This document shows positions 18,683-28,624 of a stretch of 64,000 nucleotides of DNA, piece by piece. This DNA comes from Acidimicrobiia bacterium. Lineage in GTDB: Bacteria; Actinomycetota; Acidimicrobiia; IMCC26256; PALSA-610. The DNA lies in NCBI GenBank assembly GCA_027494135.1, contig JAOSJK010000012.1, forward strand, positions 191,001 through 255,000, in the 5' to 3' direction. The stretch's first letter is position 1; each line of letters starts with the position of its first letter. A program made the position numbers and the translations under genes. The notes beneath the pieces were generated by a model. The model saw nothing but the letters and a program-made list of their open reading frames with translations. It did no database searches and was not told the origin of the DNA.

Positions 18683-19618
18683 TCAGCGTCCGTCGAGCGC
18701 CGCCACCACGGGTGCGAACTGCTCCGCGGCGTCGTCGCCGACGACGATGTTGGTGACGCCCCACTCCTCGCGTCGCTGCTCCAGCTGCTCAATCACGTGA
18801 TCGACGGTACCGACGAGAGCGACGCCCGACTCGAGCGCCTCATCGGCAGTCAGTCCGAAGCCCGGTGCCATCATCTCGGCGAGTCCTGTGCGGTCGTCGG
18901 TGATCGTGCTGAGGAAGTAGCGGATCTGCAGCTCGATCTCCTCGAAGCGCGCCCCGGCCGCCTCCTTCACCCAGGCGATCTTCTCACGGGTGTGATCGGC
19001 CAACGAGGTCTGCACCGCGTCGGCCGTGATCGCGCCGGCGCGCAGGTTCGGGTTGATGCCGACGATGTCGGCCTCTCGCGCAGCAAGGCTCAGGACCTTC
19101 CTGCCACCACCCCCGATCAGGAGGGGTGGTCCCGGCTGCTGGACCGGCTTGGGCGTCGCGTCGTATTCGGTGATCGAGTAGTGCTCCCCGGCAAGCGAGA
19201 ACGGCCCCTCCCGCCAGCATCCTTTGATGATTGCGACGGCCTCCTCGAGGCGGTCGATGCGAGTGCCGGCCGGGTCGTACGGGATGCCGAGCGCCGTGTA
19301 GTCGACCTCCATCCAGCCGGCTCCGATCCCCAGCTCGAGGCGGCCGTCGGAGAGGAGGTCGATCGTCGCGGCCTCCTTGGCCACGATCGCCGGGTGCTTG
19401 TAGTCGTTGCCGAGCACGAGCGTCCCGACTCGCAGCGTCTCGGTGACGGCGGCGGCCATGGCAAGGGCCGGTAGAGGCGCCAGGACCGTGTCGATGAAGT
19501 GGTCGGGCAGGTAGAGCGTGGAGTACCCGAGCGCCTCCGCCCGGCGGGCCGTGTCGCGCCAGTCGGCGTCGGACTCAGCGCCGCCGGCCTGGACTGCGAA
19601 GCGGAACGGCTTGTTCAC
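18683..19618 (-). CDS. LLM-class F420-dependent oxidoreductase
   Basis: An intact 311-aa TIM-barrel enzyme of the luciferase-like monooxygenase class, the group that uses coenzyme F420. Signature segments are RRAEALGYSTLYLPDHF, AAAVTETLRVGTLVLGNDY, TIDLLSDGRLELGIGAGW and the GPPLLIGGGGRKVLSLAA phosphate-binding loop. The second half carries VALVGTVDHVIEQLEQ. F420 use is inferred from the family; the substrate is unknown. It converges with the acyl-CoA dehydrogenase gene and lies 30 bases after the dUTPase gene on the same strand, so the two may share a transcript. Confidence 0.95.
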   Translation of the reverse strand: MNKPFRFAVQAGGAESDADWRDTARRAEALGYSTLYLPDHFIDTVLAPLPALAMAAAVTETLRVGTLVLGNDYKHPAIVAKEAATIDLLSDGRLELGIGAGWMEVDYTALGIPYDPAGTRIDRLEEAVAIIKGCWREGPFSLAGEHYSITEYDATPKPVQQPGPPLLIGGGGRKVLSLAAREADIVGINPNLRAGAITADAVQTSLADHTREKIAWVKEAAGARFEEIELQIRYFLSTITDDRTGLAEMMAPGFGLTADEALESGVALVGTVDHVIEQLEQRREEWGVTNIVVGDDAAEQFAPVVAALDGR

Positions 19619-19648
19619 TGCACTCTCCTGGTATGGGCTGGAACGACG

Positions 19649-20095
19649 CTACCTCGTGCCGGTGCTGCCGAAGCCCCCGAGCCCCCGCTGGGTGCTTCCG
19701 AGGCTTGCGACCTCCCGCCAGCCCGCCTCCTCGACCCTCTGGATCACGAGCTGCGCGATCCGGTCTCCCGGGTGCACCTCGTAGTCTTCGACCGCATCCA
19801 GGTTCACCAGGATCACGCGGATCTCGTCCCGGTAGCCCGAGTCGATGAGGCCCGGCGTGTTGAGGCAGGTGACGCCGTGGCGCAGCGCCAGGCCCGACCG
19901 CGGCTGCACGAACCCGGCGTACCCGGCCGGTATCGCCAGCGCAACCCCCGTCGGAATCGCCGCTCTTCCACCGGCCGCATGCAGCACCGCCCCCTCCCTC
20001 GCCCGCAGGTCGTAACCCGCGTCGCCGGGGTGCGCAACGGCCGGTAGCGGCGAGTCCGGGCCGACGCGGAGGATCTCGATCTCGACTGGCATCAC
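19649..20095 (-). CDS. dut: dUTP diphosphatase
   Basis: A trimeric dUTPase, 148 aa, hydrolysing dUTP to dUMP and pyrophosphate and so keeping uracil out of DNA and feeding dTMP synthesis. All five family motifs are present in order: HPGDAGYDLRA, PRSGLALRHGV, the catalytic LNTPGLIDSGYRDEI, PGDRIAQLVI, and the Gly-rich C-terminal RGLGGFGSTG that closes over the substrate. The start MMPVEIEILRVG matches the usual N-terminus. It is divergent from the WS/DGAT gene. Confidence 0.97.
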   Translation of the reverse strand: MMPVEIEILRVGPDSPLPAVAHPGDAGYDLRAREGAVLHAAGGRAAIPTGVALAIPAGYAGFVQPRSGLALRHGVTCLNTPGLIDSGYRDEIRVILVNLDAVEDYEVHPGDRIAQLVIQRVEEAGWREVASLGSTQRGLGGFGSTGTR

Positions 20096-20110
20096 ACCGG
20101 ATCCTAGGAC

Positions 20111-20132
20111 CGACGGGACCGACGTCCCGTCG
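20111..20132. promoter_or_regulatory. Inverted repeat in the dut - WS/DGAT divergent region
   Basis: CGACGGGAC and its exact complement GTCCCGTCG flank a 4-base spacer in the 120-base divergent gap. It could be an operator or a weak hairpin. A TATACC hexamer about 40 bases before the WS/DGAT start is a candidate -10 element, with no convincing -35. Confidence 0.3.
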
Positions 20133-20215
20133 TCGACGGGCGAGCGCCCCTGGCCTGCTCCGGCGGGAGCCCGTATACCTGTGGTGGGACCAACGGACGA
20201 GCGAGAGGGGGCTCC

Positions 20216-21757
20216 GTGGCCGAGGAGAGCTTCGACCGGTACATGGGCGACTCGGACGGAATCATGTGGACCATCGAGCGCGACGCGAATCTGCGCTCCA
20301 CGATCACCGTCGTCTTCCTACTGGATCGCGCTCCCGACTGGGAACGGTTGCGCTACCGCCTAGAGCTCGCGACGCACCAGATCCCCCGCCTCCGCCAGCG
20401 GGTCGTCGAGGTGCCGCTCCGCCTCGCACCGCCGCGGTGGGTCACCGACAGAGGTTTCGACCTCGACTATCACGCCCGGCGCATAGTCGCCCCGCCCCCG
20501 GGCGACATGGGTCGTGTGCTCAGGCTCGCCGAGAGCCTGGCCGGTCGAGCCTTCGACCGCGAGCGCCCTCTCTGGGAGACCGTCCTCTGCGAGGGCCTGG
20601 AGGGCGGAGGGGCGGCTCTCGTGCTCAAGATCCACCACTCCGTCACCGACGGCGTCGGCGGCATGCGCCTGCTGCACTACCTCGTGGACCTCGAACGCGA
20701 ACCCTCGCCGCTGCCGGCCGAGCCGATCCCCGACGCCGCTGTCGAGCACCTGGGCGCTCCTACTATCACCATTGACGCGTTGATCCACTCGGGCCGGCAG
20801 CTCGCGGGCGCAGCTCGATCCGCACTCGGCGCCGCGGCACAGGGTCTGGCGATGATCCTGCGCAGCCCCGGCAAGGCGGCCACCGACGCACTTCAGATCG
20901 GCGGATCGATCGGGCGCGTTCTCTCGCCGATCAACTCGACCCTCTCCCCCATCATGCGCGACCGTTCCCTCCGCCGGCGCATGGACGTGATCGACATCCC
21001 GCTCGACAGGCTCCGCTCCGCCGCCCACAGCGCCGGTGGCACGCTGAACGACGCGTTCGTAGCCGCGGTGGCCGGCGGCCTTCACCGCTACCACGTGAGG
21101 CACGGTGACCCGGTTCCGGAGCTGCGCGTGACGATGCCCATCAGCACGCGCTCCTACGACGACCCCCTCGGCGGCAACCGCATCATGCCGGCGAGGTTCC
21201 CGCTCCCGATCGCGATACAGGACCCTGCCGAGCGCATACGCCGCGTCGGCGACGTATGTCACTCGTGGCAGCGCGAGCCCGCCCTCCCACTCACCGACGC
21301 TCTCGCGACGGTCCTGGAGCACCTGCCCGGGCGGTTCACGACAACCGTATTCGGCGGAATGCTCGAGCACATCGACTTCCTCACCACCAACGTCCCCGGC
21401 AGCCCCGAACCCGTCTTCCTCGAAGGGGCATCGGTAGAGCGCCTATGGGCACTCGCCCCGACGATGGGTGCCGCCGTGAACGTCGCGCTGATCTCCTACG
21501 CGGGGACCTGCGGCATCGGTGTGGTCGCCGATCTCGCCGCCGTGCCGGACCCCGACACCCTGCTCGCATGCATCCGCAGCTCCTTCGAAGAGGTGCTCGC
21601 GCTGGCCGAGGCGCCAGAGGCCGACTCAGCCGGCCGCGAGGTCGGCGACGAGCTCGGCGTGCTGCTCGTCGGTGAGGAGGGTGGAGCTCCGGTAGCCGGG
21701 GTGGTCGACGACGATCCGGGGCGGCCCGGCGCGGAGTGCGTCGACCTGACCGGGTGA
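20216..21757 (+). CDS. WS/DGAT-type acyltransferase (wax ester / triacylglycerol synthase)
   Basis: A 513-aa acyl-CoA-dependent acyltransferase making storage triacylglycerol or wax ester from acyl-CoA and diacylglycerol or alcohol, at the membrane. The N-terminal domain has the catalytic HHxxxDG motif as KIHHSVTDGVGG (about residue 140). The C-terminal domain carries LNDAFVAAVAGGLHRYH, ELRVTMPISTRS and TTNVPGSPEPVF. The GTG at 20216 follows a GAGAGGGGG ribosome site. The last 40 residues or so run past the usual end of the family and overlap the opposite-strand DUF3501 gene by 132 bases, so the natural stop may be blurred by an unseen base error. Confidence 0.92.
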   Translation: MAEESFDRYMGDSDGIMWTIERDANLRSTITVVFLLDRAPDWERLRYRLELATHQIPRLRQRVVEVPLRLAPPRWVTDRGFDLDYHARRIVAPPPGDMGRVLRLAESLAGRAFDRERPLWETVLCEGLEGGGAALVLKIHHSVTDGVGGMRLLHYLVDLEREPSPLPAEPIPDAAVEHLGAPTITIDALIHSGRQLAGAARSALGAAAQGLAMILRSPGKAATDALQIGGSIGRVLSPINSTLSPIMRDRSLRRRMDVIDIPLDRLRSAAHSAGGTLNDAFVAAVAGGLHRYHVRHGDPVPELRVTMPISTRSYDDPLGGNRIMPARFPLPIAIQDPAERIRRVGDVCHSWQREPALPLTDALATVLEHLPGRFTTTVFGGMLEHIDFLTTNVPGSPEPVFLEGASVERLWALAPTMGAAVNVALISYAGTCGIGVVADLAAVPDPDTLLACIRSSFEEVLALAEAPEADSAGREVGDELGVLLVGEEGGAPVAGVVDDDPGRPGAECVDLTG

Positions 21758-22210
21758 GAACCGGAATACCAGGAAGTGCACCGCTGAGGTCGTATCCGCG
21801 CGCGTGAGCCGTTCCTCGTCCTGGGGCGATCCGACGACCCGTTCGGCGCCTTCGAGCTCGAAGGCGATGGAGTGCTGGACGCCGACCAGCTTCGGAAGCC
21901 ACTCGCGCAGCTTGGCGTCGTCGGTGAGCTCGAGGAAGAGCGTCCCCGAGAGCGAGTCGGCGTCGGGGATCAGTCGGTTGTAGGTGGCAACCTCGTGAGC
22001 GATCTGCTCGTCGCTCAGCATCCGCTCGGCCCGCGCCATCTCCTGCACCTGCCACCGCATCGTCTCGGTGTTCTCGAAGAGGATCGACATCAGGTCGCCC
22101 AAGGCGACACGCCGCCGTCGCTTGAGCTCGATGATGTGGGACCGCAGCTCAGGCCGCTCGCGTTCGTAGGCGCGAAGGTCGGCGATGTCGTCGACGGAGA
22201 GCTTGCGCAT
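21626..22210 (-). CDS. DUF3501 family protein
   Basis: A 194-aa soluble protein beginning MRKLSVDDIADLRAYERERP with the conserved IELKRRRRVALGDLMSILFENTETM block of DUF3501. The middle carries EEVATYN-like and LIPDADSLSGTLFLEL segments, and a late strand is VHFLVFRFS. Family members are typically encoded beside a rubrerythrin and a heterodisulfide-reductase-like Fe-S protein, exactly as here, which points to a shared role in peroxide or redox stress. The biochemical function is unknown. It begins 2 bases after the Fe-S gene's stop. Confidence 0.9.
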   Translation of the reverse strand: MRKLSVDDIADLRAYERERPELRSHIIELKRRRRVALGDLMSILFENTETMRWQVQEMARAERMLSDEQIAHEVATYNRLIPDADSLSGTLFLELTDDAKLREWLPKLVGVQHSIAFELEGAERVVGSPQDEERLTRADTTSAVHFLVFRFSPGQVDALRAGPPRIVVDHPGYRSSTLLTDEQHAELVADLAAG

Positions 22211-22212
22211 CC

Positions 22213-23494
22213 TCAGTCCTCCGGGAGGCCGTAGGCGCGGGCGAGGATCTGCAGCGGGTGCACCGGACGCTTACCCGCGTCCTGCGCGATCGCGGTGTTC
22301 GAGAGGTGGCAGTCGCCGGCGACGACTGCATCGGCCGACTCCCTGACCTTCTCCATGAGCGGCTTCGCGACCTTGCGGGCCTTCTCCACGTTCTCGGCGC
22401 GCAGCCCCCAGGTTCCGTCGATGGCGGAGCAGCGCTCGACGGTGCTCACCTTGGCACCGGTCAGCCTCATCAGGTCGCGGCTCTTGGGACCGATCTGCTG
22501 AGCGCGGTAGTGGCACGCAGCCTGCCAGGTGATCGACTCGTAGGTCGTCCCCTCGAAGTCGGTGTCGAGCGCCTGCTCTCGGTGGCGGGCCATCAGGTAC
22601 TCGGAGGAGTCGTAGGTGTGCTCGGCGACCTTCCGCGCCGCGTCGGTACCGAGGAAGTCGGGATACTCGTTCCGGATCACGTAAGCGCAGGTGGGCTGGG
22701 GCACGACGACGTCGAGGCCGGCCTCGACGGCCGGGAGTAGCGCTCCGACGTTCCTCCGGGCGTTGTCCTTGAACTTCTCGATCTCGCCCGCGTCGAGCCA
22801 CGGCATGCCGCAGCAGACCTGCCCTTCCGGGAGCTCGCACGCGACGCCGTTGCGCTCGTAGACACCGACCAGGGCCTTTCCGATGGCCGGCTCCTGGTAC
22901 TCGACCAGGCATGTCGGGAAGACCGCGACCCTCGCGCGCTCGGCTCCCGCCGGGCTCGCCGGGCGACGCCGGAACCACTTGGAGAACCGGATGCGCGCAT
23001 ACGTAGGCAGGAGACGTACCCGCGAGATGCCGGTCGCCTTCTCCATGACCGCGCGGACGGCGCCCACCGACGTCGCCTTGTTGACCACCGGCGCGAACGC
23101 AGTCGCTACCTTCCCCTGCAGGTCGGTGCGGGCCAGGAGCCGGGCGCTGCGAGGCACCTGCTTGTCGGATGCCTGGATAGCGAGGGGACCTGAGCATCAG
23201 TCGTGGGAAGTCGATCACCCACTCCTGCTGTTGATCCGGCGTGTAGGGGCAGATCACGTAGCAGAGCTTGCACTGGAAGCACTCATCTACGACCACTCTG
23301 TGCTCATCGGCGCTCAGCTCGCCGACCTGGTCGGTCCCGCCGCGGTCGTCGATCATACGGAAGAGGTCCTTGAAGCTCGGGCAGAGCTTCACGCAGACGC
23401 GGCAGTCCGAGCAGATGTGGAAGGTCCGGTCGCGCTCGGACCGGGCCGCCTCCGCGTCCAGGTAGACGGGATCCAGCGGGTCGTAAAGGGCCAT
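22213..23494 (-). CDS. Heterodisulfide-reductase-related Fe-S oxidoreductase (GlpC-like; frame break)
   Basis: An electron-transfer protein, about 427 aa. Two N-terminal 4Fe-4S clusters are bound by [12 protein letters not shown] and [13 protein letters not shown]. The C-terminal half has two CCG-type domains: [15 protein letters not shown], then [14 protein letters not shown] with [11 protein letters not shown], and the GDCHLSN repeat. These ligate a further cluster in HdrB and GlpC relatives. The frame changes near 23185-23190; the joined reading is [14 protein letters not shown]. It follows the rubrerythrin gene on the same strand with a hairpin between them, and precedes DUF3501. It probably supplies electrons to, or accepts them from, the rubrerythrin system (inference). 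Confidence 0.92.
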
Positions 23495-23549
23495 GGTCTG
23501 CTCCCACCTCGTGCTCCGCTACCAGCCGTGATACGGCCGGTGCAATGTT

Positions 23550-23577
23550 ACGGCCCCGGGGGTCCCCCCGGGGCCGT
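23550..23577. terminator. Perfect 13-bp hairpin between rubrerythrin and Fe-S genes
   Basis: ACGGCCCCGGGGG and its exact complement are separated by two bases, making a very GC-rich stem in the 141-base gap. It could terminate or attenuate read-through from fur and rubrerythrin into the Fe-S and DUF3501 genes, giving different expression of the two halves of the module. Confidence 0.6.
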
Positions 23578-23610
23578 TCCCCCGCCGTGGCGATTCCCCC
23601 GCCGTGGCGT
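23577..23610. repeat. Two tandem copies of a 17-bp unit
   Basis: TTCCCCCGCCGTGGCG occurs twice in direct succession with one joining base, next to the hairpin before the rubrerythrin stop. Its purpose is not known; it may be a simple slippage duplication. Confidence 0.6.
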
Positions 23611-23635
23611 CGGTCTCTCTGTTGTGCTCCGGCGT

Positions 23636-24056
<421 letters not shown>

Positions 24057-24099
24057 GTCGCCTCCTTGGTGCTCTGCTGTTGGGGTCTGTCAGGGCCGA

Positions 24100-24516
24100 T
24101 CAGGTGCAGGTCTCGCAGCGTCCGCGGAAGACCACCTCGACGGTGTCGACCGAGAAGCCCCCGAGGTAGTCGTCGGGTACGCGCAGCCCCGGGAACTCGA
24201 CCGGGATGTCGACGACCCGGCCACAGACGATGCACGCCAGGTGATGATGCGGGTTCTCGAGGTTCGGCTCCACTCGTAGCGAACCGGTCCCGAGGTCCAG
24301 CAGTCGGACCTCGCCGAGCGATTCGAGGTCGTGGACCGTCTGGTAGACGGTCCGCTGCGAGATCGTGGGCATCTCACCCAGGGCCTCCTCATAGAGGCTC
24401 TCCACCGTCGGGTGCGAGTGGTTGTCCTGCAGGAGCCTGATGATGCACTGGCGCTGTGGAGTCGCCCTCAGCCCCTTCGCCCTCATCGTTGCCGTGACTT
24501 CCTGCACCGACTGCAT
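24100..24516 (-). CDS. Fur/PerR-family metal-dependent repressor
   Basis: A 138-aa regulator. The N-terminal winged helix is GLRATPQRQCIIRLLQ with recognition helix SQRTVYQTVHDLESLG. The C-terminal dimerisation domain has the NPHHHLACIVCGRVVDI metal region and two CxxC pairs (CIVC and a C-terminal CETC), which form the structural zinc site of PerR and Fur. A palindrome 9 bases upstream of the start is a likely autoregulatory operator. Being first in front of rubrerythrin argues for a PerR-like peroxide sensor and against a pure iron regulator, but this is inference. Confidence 0.95.
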   Translation of the reverse strand: MQSVQEVTATMRAKGLRATPQRQCIIRLLQDNHSHPTVESLYEEALGEMPTISQRTVYQTVHDLESLGEVRLLDLGTGSLRVEPNLENPHHHLACIVCGRVVDIPVEFPGLRVPDDYLGGFSVDTVEVVFRGRCETCT

Positions 24517-24525
24517 GAGGAGACC

Positions 24526-24548
24526 TTATCAGCATTCATTGCTGATAA
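24526..24548. promoter_or_regulatory. Fur/PerR-box-like palindrome upstream of the Fur-family gene
   Basis: TTATCAGCA and TGCTGATAA, exact complements, flank a 5-base spacer in an unusually AT-rich island. The TTAT...ATAA edges resemble the PerR and Fur box ends. Its position directly before the start codon suits autorepression and control of the rubrerythrin gene. Confidence 0.7.
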
Positions 24549-24576
24549 GCAACCCCTGCGGAGAATTCCCCGGCCC

Positions 24577-26489
24577 TCAGCCGCCGGCACTCCGGATCTC
24601 GTCCTTCAGGAGCGGCAGCAGCTTCCGGGCGATCCAGGGTGCGGTCTCCTCTGTGAAGTGGGCCCCGTCGGGGCGCAGCCGGACACCGTCGACCTCCTCC
24701 GGGCAGGGCGCCCCACCGGGACAGACCAGGCTCGCGAAGTCGATCACCGAGACCGTCTCGGGGTGCGCCTTCGCGAAGACGCTGAGGAGGTTGTTGTAGT
24801 GGGCTATGTCGCCGTCGGCGTCGTCGTCGGCCTCTGTGGTGTCGCTCCTGGCGTTCGGGGGACCGTGAGGAGAGCGATGTGTGCGCCGCGCGCGGTCAGG
24901 CGGTCGTGCGCCACATCCATCGAGGCCAAGAGCACCTCGTCGCCCTCCGGAGTGTTCGCACGGATCACCCGCCCGTCGACCAGGCGGTCGGCGAGATCCC
25001 ACGTGCTCAACCAGACGACCAGGTCGGGATCCTGCTCCTCGATCATCTGCGCCTGCGCGGGGCCGATGTTCTCATCGCACGCCTCCGACCACTCGAAGGG
25101 GCGCCCGTCGTCGTCTACAGCGACTCCGTTCGCCACGCCGCAACCCGGAAACGCCGCGGAGAGGATCGTCAGGCCGTTGCGCGGCCCCACCTCCTCCAGA
25201 CCCCAGATCACGGTCCCGGCCACCGAGTCGCCGATGACCGCCACGACCGGTGCGTCTCCCGGAGCAGTCACGACGGGTGATGCCGGCGCCGTGATCGGCG
25301 CCCCGACGTCGAAGACCTTCGCCAGGGGAACCCCTCCGCGAGTTCCGCCGACGACCGCGGCGCCCACCGCGACCATGGCAACAGGAGCGAGGAGGAGGGT
25401 CCGGCGGTTCGGCATCCCGCCGTGACGGATCGGCTTCTCCATCAGGTAGTACGAAGCGACCGACGCACCGAACGTCGCCGCGATCTTGACGGCATCGAGC
25501 GCGACGCCGTCTACCCCGACGCGCGCCGGGGTCATGACCACCTGGGCGGGCCAGTGCCACAGGTACACGCCGTAGGAGATCGTGCCGACCCATCGCAGCG
25601 GAGCGACGGAGAGCGCGGATCGGAGAATGGAGCGTCCATCGGCCGTCGAGGCTGCGATGACCGCGGCTACGGCGATCGCATAGAGGAGTGATCCCCCGTG
25701 GTAGAACCCGCTCCCGCGCTCGTCGGTGGATGCGATGGCCCAGGCCATGCCACCCGCGCCAAGGATGCCGAGACCCTGCACGACGGACGCTCCGGATCCC
25801 GAGGGCTTCCAGCGGTCGAGGGCGAGCGCGAGCAGTACGCCCACGAGCAGGGAGTGCGCGCGGGAATCGGTGCCGTAGTAGGCGCGCGACGGGTCGGCGG
25901 CGTCGTACAGCAATCCCATCACCGCGACCGAGGCGACCACACCAACGGCACTCACTGCCGCTATCGCCCACCGTCGTCGCCGCCCGCCGTACATCGCGAT
26001 CGCGACTATCAGCGGCCAACCCAGGTAGAACTGCTCCTCGATCGCGAGCGACCACGTGTGACGGAGCGGCGACGGCGCGACGAAGAGACCGAAGTACGAC
26101 TGGCCGCTGGCGATCAGGTGCCAGTTCGCGCTGTACAAGATGGTGAAGAGCCCGTCGGCGCGCAGCGAGTCGAGCCGGTCGGGAGCAACCCCGATCGTCG
26201 CCCACACGCTCACCACCACGAGGAGCAGCAGCAGTGCCGGTAGGAGCCGGCGCGCCCTGCGCGCCCAGAACGCGACGAGGTCGATCCGCCCCTTCGAGTC
26301 GTGCTCCACGACCAGCAGCGAAGTGATGAGGTATCCGGACAGTACGAAGAACGCGTCGACGCCCAGGAAGCCTCCGGGCGCCCATGACCAGTCGAGGTGA
26401 TACCAGAAGACCGCCAGCACCGCGACGGCCCGCAGCCCATCGAGAGCGGGACGGTACGAGAACCCGCCACCGGCGGACTGCGAGGTCAC
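24577..26489 (-). CDS. Acyltransferase-3 / SGNH membrane O-acetyltransferase (OafA-like; frame break)
   Basis: A polytopic acyltransferase, about 638 aa, that O-acylates cell-surface sugars. The N-terminal acyltransferase-3 domain has YRPALDGLRAVAVLAVFWYH with its catalytic His, GGFLGVDAFFVLSGYLIT, and FWARRARRLLPAL, then about ten membrane helices. The C-terminal extracytoplasmic SGNH domain begins VVAVIGDSVAG (nucleophile Ser) and ends with the DGAHFTEE block (catalytic Asp and His). The frame breaks in a five-G run at 24858-24862. It follows the OppF-type gene by 34 bases but has no evident link with peptide uptake, and may be a separate transcript. Confidence 0.92.
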
Positions 26490-26523
26490 CTCTACATCTT
26501 CCTCTACCGGCAGCGGGTGCGCG

Positions 26524-27575
26524 TCAGGCGGGCTCTGCCTCCGCGGCCGCCAACGATCCGTTCAACGAGAGCGTCTCGCCGGGTCCCAGCGGGAAGTGGC
26601 AAGCCACGAAGTGGCCCTCTCCCGACGGTACGACCTCCGGCTCTTGCGACGCGCACAGCTCCTGCGCCCGCGGACAGCGGGTACGGAAGCGGCAACCGCT
26701 CGGCGGCGCTATCGGCGACGGGATCTCGCCGCCGAGGTGCGGCCGCTCAGCCGCCTTCACCGCGGGATCAGGAACGGGGATGGCAGCGAGCAACGCTGCG
26801 GTGTACGGGTGCGCCGGGGACTTGTAGATGGTGTCCGGTGGGCCGACCTCGCAGATCTTCCCCAGGTACATCACCGCGACCCTGTCGCTCACGTTCTTCA
26901 CCACGGCGAGGTCGTGGGCGATGAACACCAGCGTCAGCCCGTAGCGTGCCTTCATGTCCTCGAGGAGATTGAGGATCTGGGCCTGCACCGACACGTCGAG
27001 GGCGGAGACTGGCTCGTCGCAGATGATCAGCTTCGGCTCGGTGATGACGGCGCGCGCTATCGAGATCCGCTGGCACTGCCCACCCGAGAACTCGTGCGGC
27101 CTCCTCCGCGCGCACGTGCCGGGTCGAGACCCACCGCGTCGAGAACCTCGTCGACCTTCGCCTGGCGAGATGCCTCGTCGCCGATCTTCCAGATGCGCAG
27201 GCCCTCCGCAACGATGTCCTCGATCCGGCGGCGGGGGTTCAATGAAGAGATGGGGTCCTGAAAGATCATCTGGAGGCGCGGCCGCTGCCGCCTCAGATCC
27301 TCACCCTTGAGCTTCGTCAGGTCCTCGCCCTCGAAGACGACACTCCCGCTCTTCGGCCGCGGGAGCTGCATGATCGCCCTACCGGTCGTCGACTTGCCGC
27401 ACCCCGACTCGCCGACGAGACCGAGAGTCTCACCACCGAGGATGTCGATGCTCACGTCTGAGACGGCGTGCACCTTCGCGCCGGTCCGCCCCACGGGGAA
27501 CTCGACGACTAGGTGCTCGGCGCGGAGCAGGGCATCGCCCTCCGGACGCAGATGAGCCGTACCGCTACCGGCCAT
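26524..27575 (-). CDS. Peptide-type ABC transporter ATPase, OppF/DppF-like (frame break)
   Basis: The second ATPase of the peptide/nickel importer, about 350 aa. Walker A is GESGCGKST, the Q-loop region [15 protein letters not shown], signature [15 protein letters not shown], Walker [13 protein letters not shown] and H-loop IAHDL. The C-terminal oligopeptide-transporter extension is [16 protein letters not shown], with a Cys-rich [14 protein letters not shown] segment that binds a 4Fe-4S cluster in family members. A frame break lies near 27105-27110 just before the signature. The start shares one base with the OppD-type stop. Confidence 0.9.
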
Positions 27576-28624
27576 CAGGCACCTGCCACCGGGGCTGCCC
27601 CGACGCCGACCGGATAGAAGCACGCGAAGGCGTGCCCCGAAGAACCGGACTCGGTGAGCACCGGCACCTCCATCGCGCACCTGTTCTGTGCATAGGGGCA
27701 CCGCGGGGCGAACTTGCATCCCGGCGGTGGGTCCACGAGGTCGGGTGGGCGGCCACCGATGGCCTCTAGGCGGGTATGGCTCGGGTCTCCCAGCTTCGGG
27801 ATCGACTTGAGCAGTGCCTCCGTGTAGGGGTGGCGCATCTCCGTGAACAACGTCCGGGTGGGCGCCTTCTCGACGACCTCGCCCGCGTACATCACGGCGA
27901 TGTCGTCGGCCCGTCCTGCGACCACACCGAGGTCGTGGGTGACCAGGATCATCGCCATGAACCTCTCACGCTGCTGAGCCTGTAGGAGATCGAGGATCTG
28001 AGCCTGGACGGTCACGTCGAGCGCTGTGGTGGGCTCGTCGGCGAAGAGGAGCTTCGGACCGCACGCGAGGGCGATCGCGATGGTCACGCGCTGCCGCATC
28101 CCACCCGAGAGCTGGTGCGGGTACTCCCGCATCCGTCGCTCGGGCTCAGGGATCCCGACCGACCGCAGGAGGGCGATCGCTGTCTCGTTCGCGAAGTCCT
28201 TGGCGACCTCGAGGTGGTAGCGCAGCGACTCCGTGATCTGGTTGCCGATGCGCATCACAGGATTCAGCGACGTCATCGGATCCTGGAACACCATCGCCAT
28301 CTCCGTACCCCAGAGTGGCCTCATCGTGCGAGGGTCACCCGCTCCGATCTCCCTGCCCTCGAATCGCACACTCCCCGAGCGCACGACGTTGTGCTTGGGT
28401 AGGAGCCCCATGATCGAGCGCGACAGCACGGTCTTCCCGGAGCCCGACTCGCCCACGACCCCGAGCGTCCGGCCCCGCTCCAGGGTGAGCGACACGCCGT
28501 TGACGGCCTTGACCAGGCCTCTGTCTGTGCGGAAGTGCGTCTTGAGGTCGGAGACCTCGAGCAGAGGGCCGTCGAGGACCGTCTCAGCGAAGCGCTCGGA
28601 ACTTCGCCGGTTCCGAGGGCTCAC
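27575..28624 (-). CDS. Peptide-type ABC transporter ATPase, OppD/DppD-like
   Basis: An intact 349-aa ATPase starting at the GTG of VSPRNRRSSERFAE, whose first bases overlap the permease stop as GTGA; the track's longer start is rejected. It carries Walker A GESGSGKTV, Q-loop VFQDPMTSLNPVMRI, signature QLSGGMRQRV, Walker B LLFADEPTTALD, and the C-terminal CKFAPRCPYAQNRC cluster motif. It powers import together with the OppF-type partner. Confidence 0.93.
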   Translation of the reverse strand: MSPRNRRSSERFAETVLDGPLLEVSDLKTHFRTDRGLVKAVNGVSLTLERGRTLGVVGESGSGKTVLSRSIMGLLPKHNVVRSGSVRFEGREIGAGDPRTMRPLWGTEMAMVFQDPMTSLNPVMRIGNQITESLRYHLEVAKDFANETAIALLRSVGIPEPERRMREYPHQLSGGMRQRVTIAIALACGPKLLFADEPTTALDVTVQAQILDLLQAQQRERFMAMILVTHDLGVVAGRADDIAVMYAGEVVEKAPTRTLFTEMRHPYTEALLKSIPKLGDPSHTRLEAIGGRPPDLVDPPPGCKFAPRCPYAQNRCAMEVPVLTESGSSGHAFACFYPVGVGAAPVAGA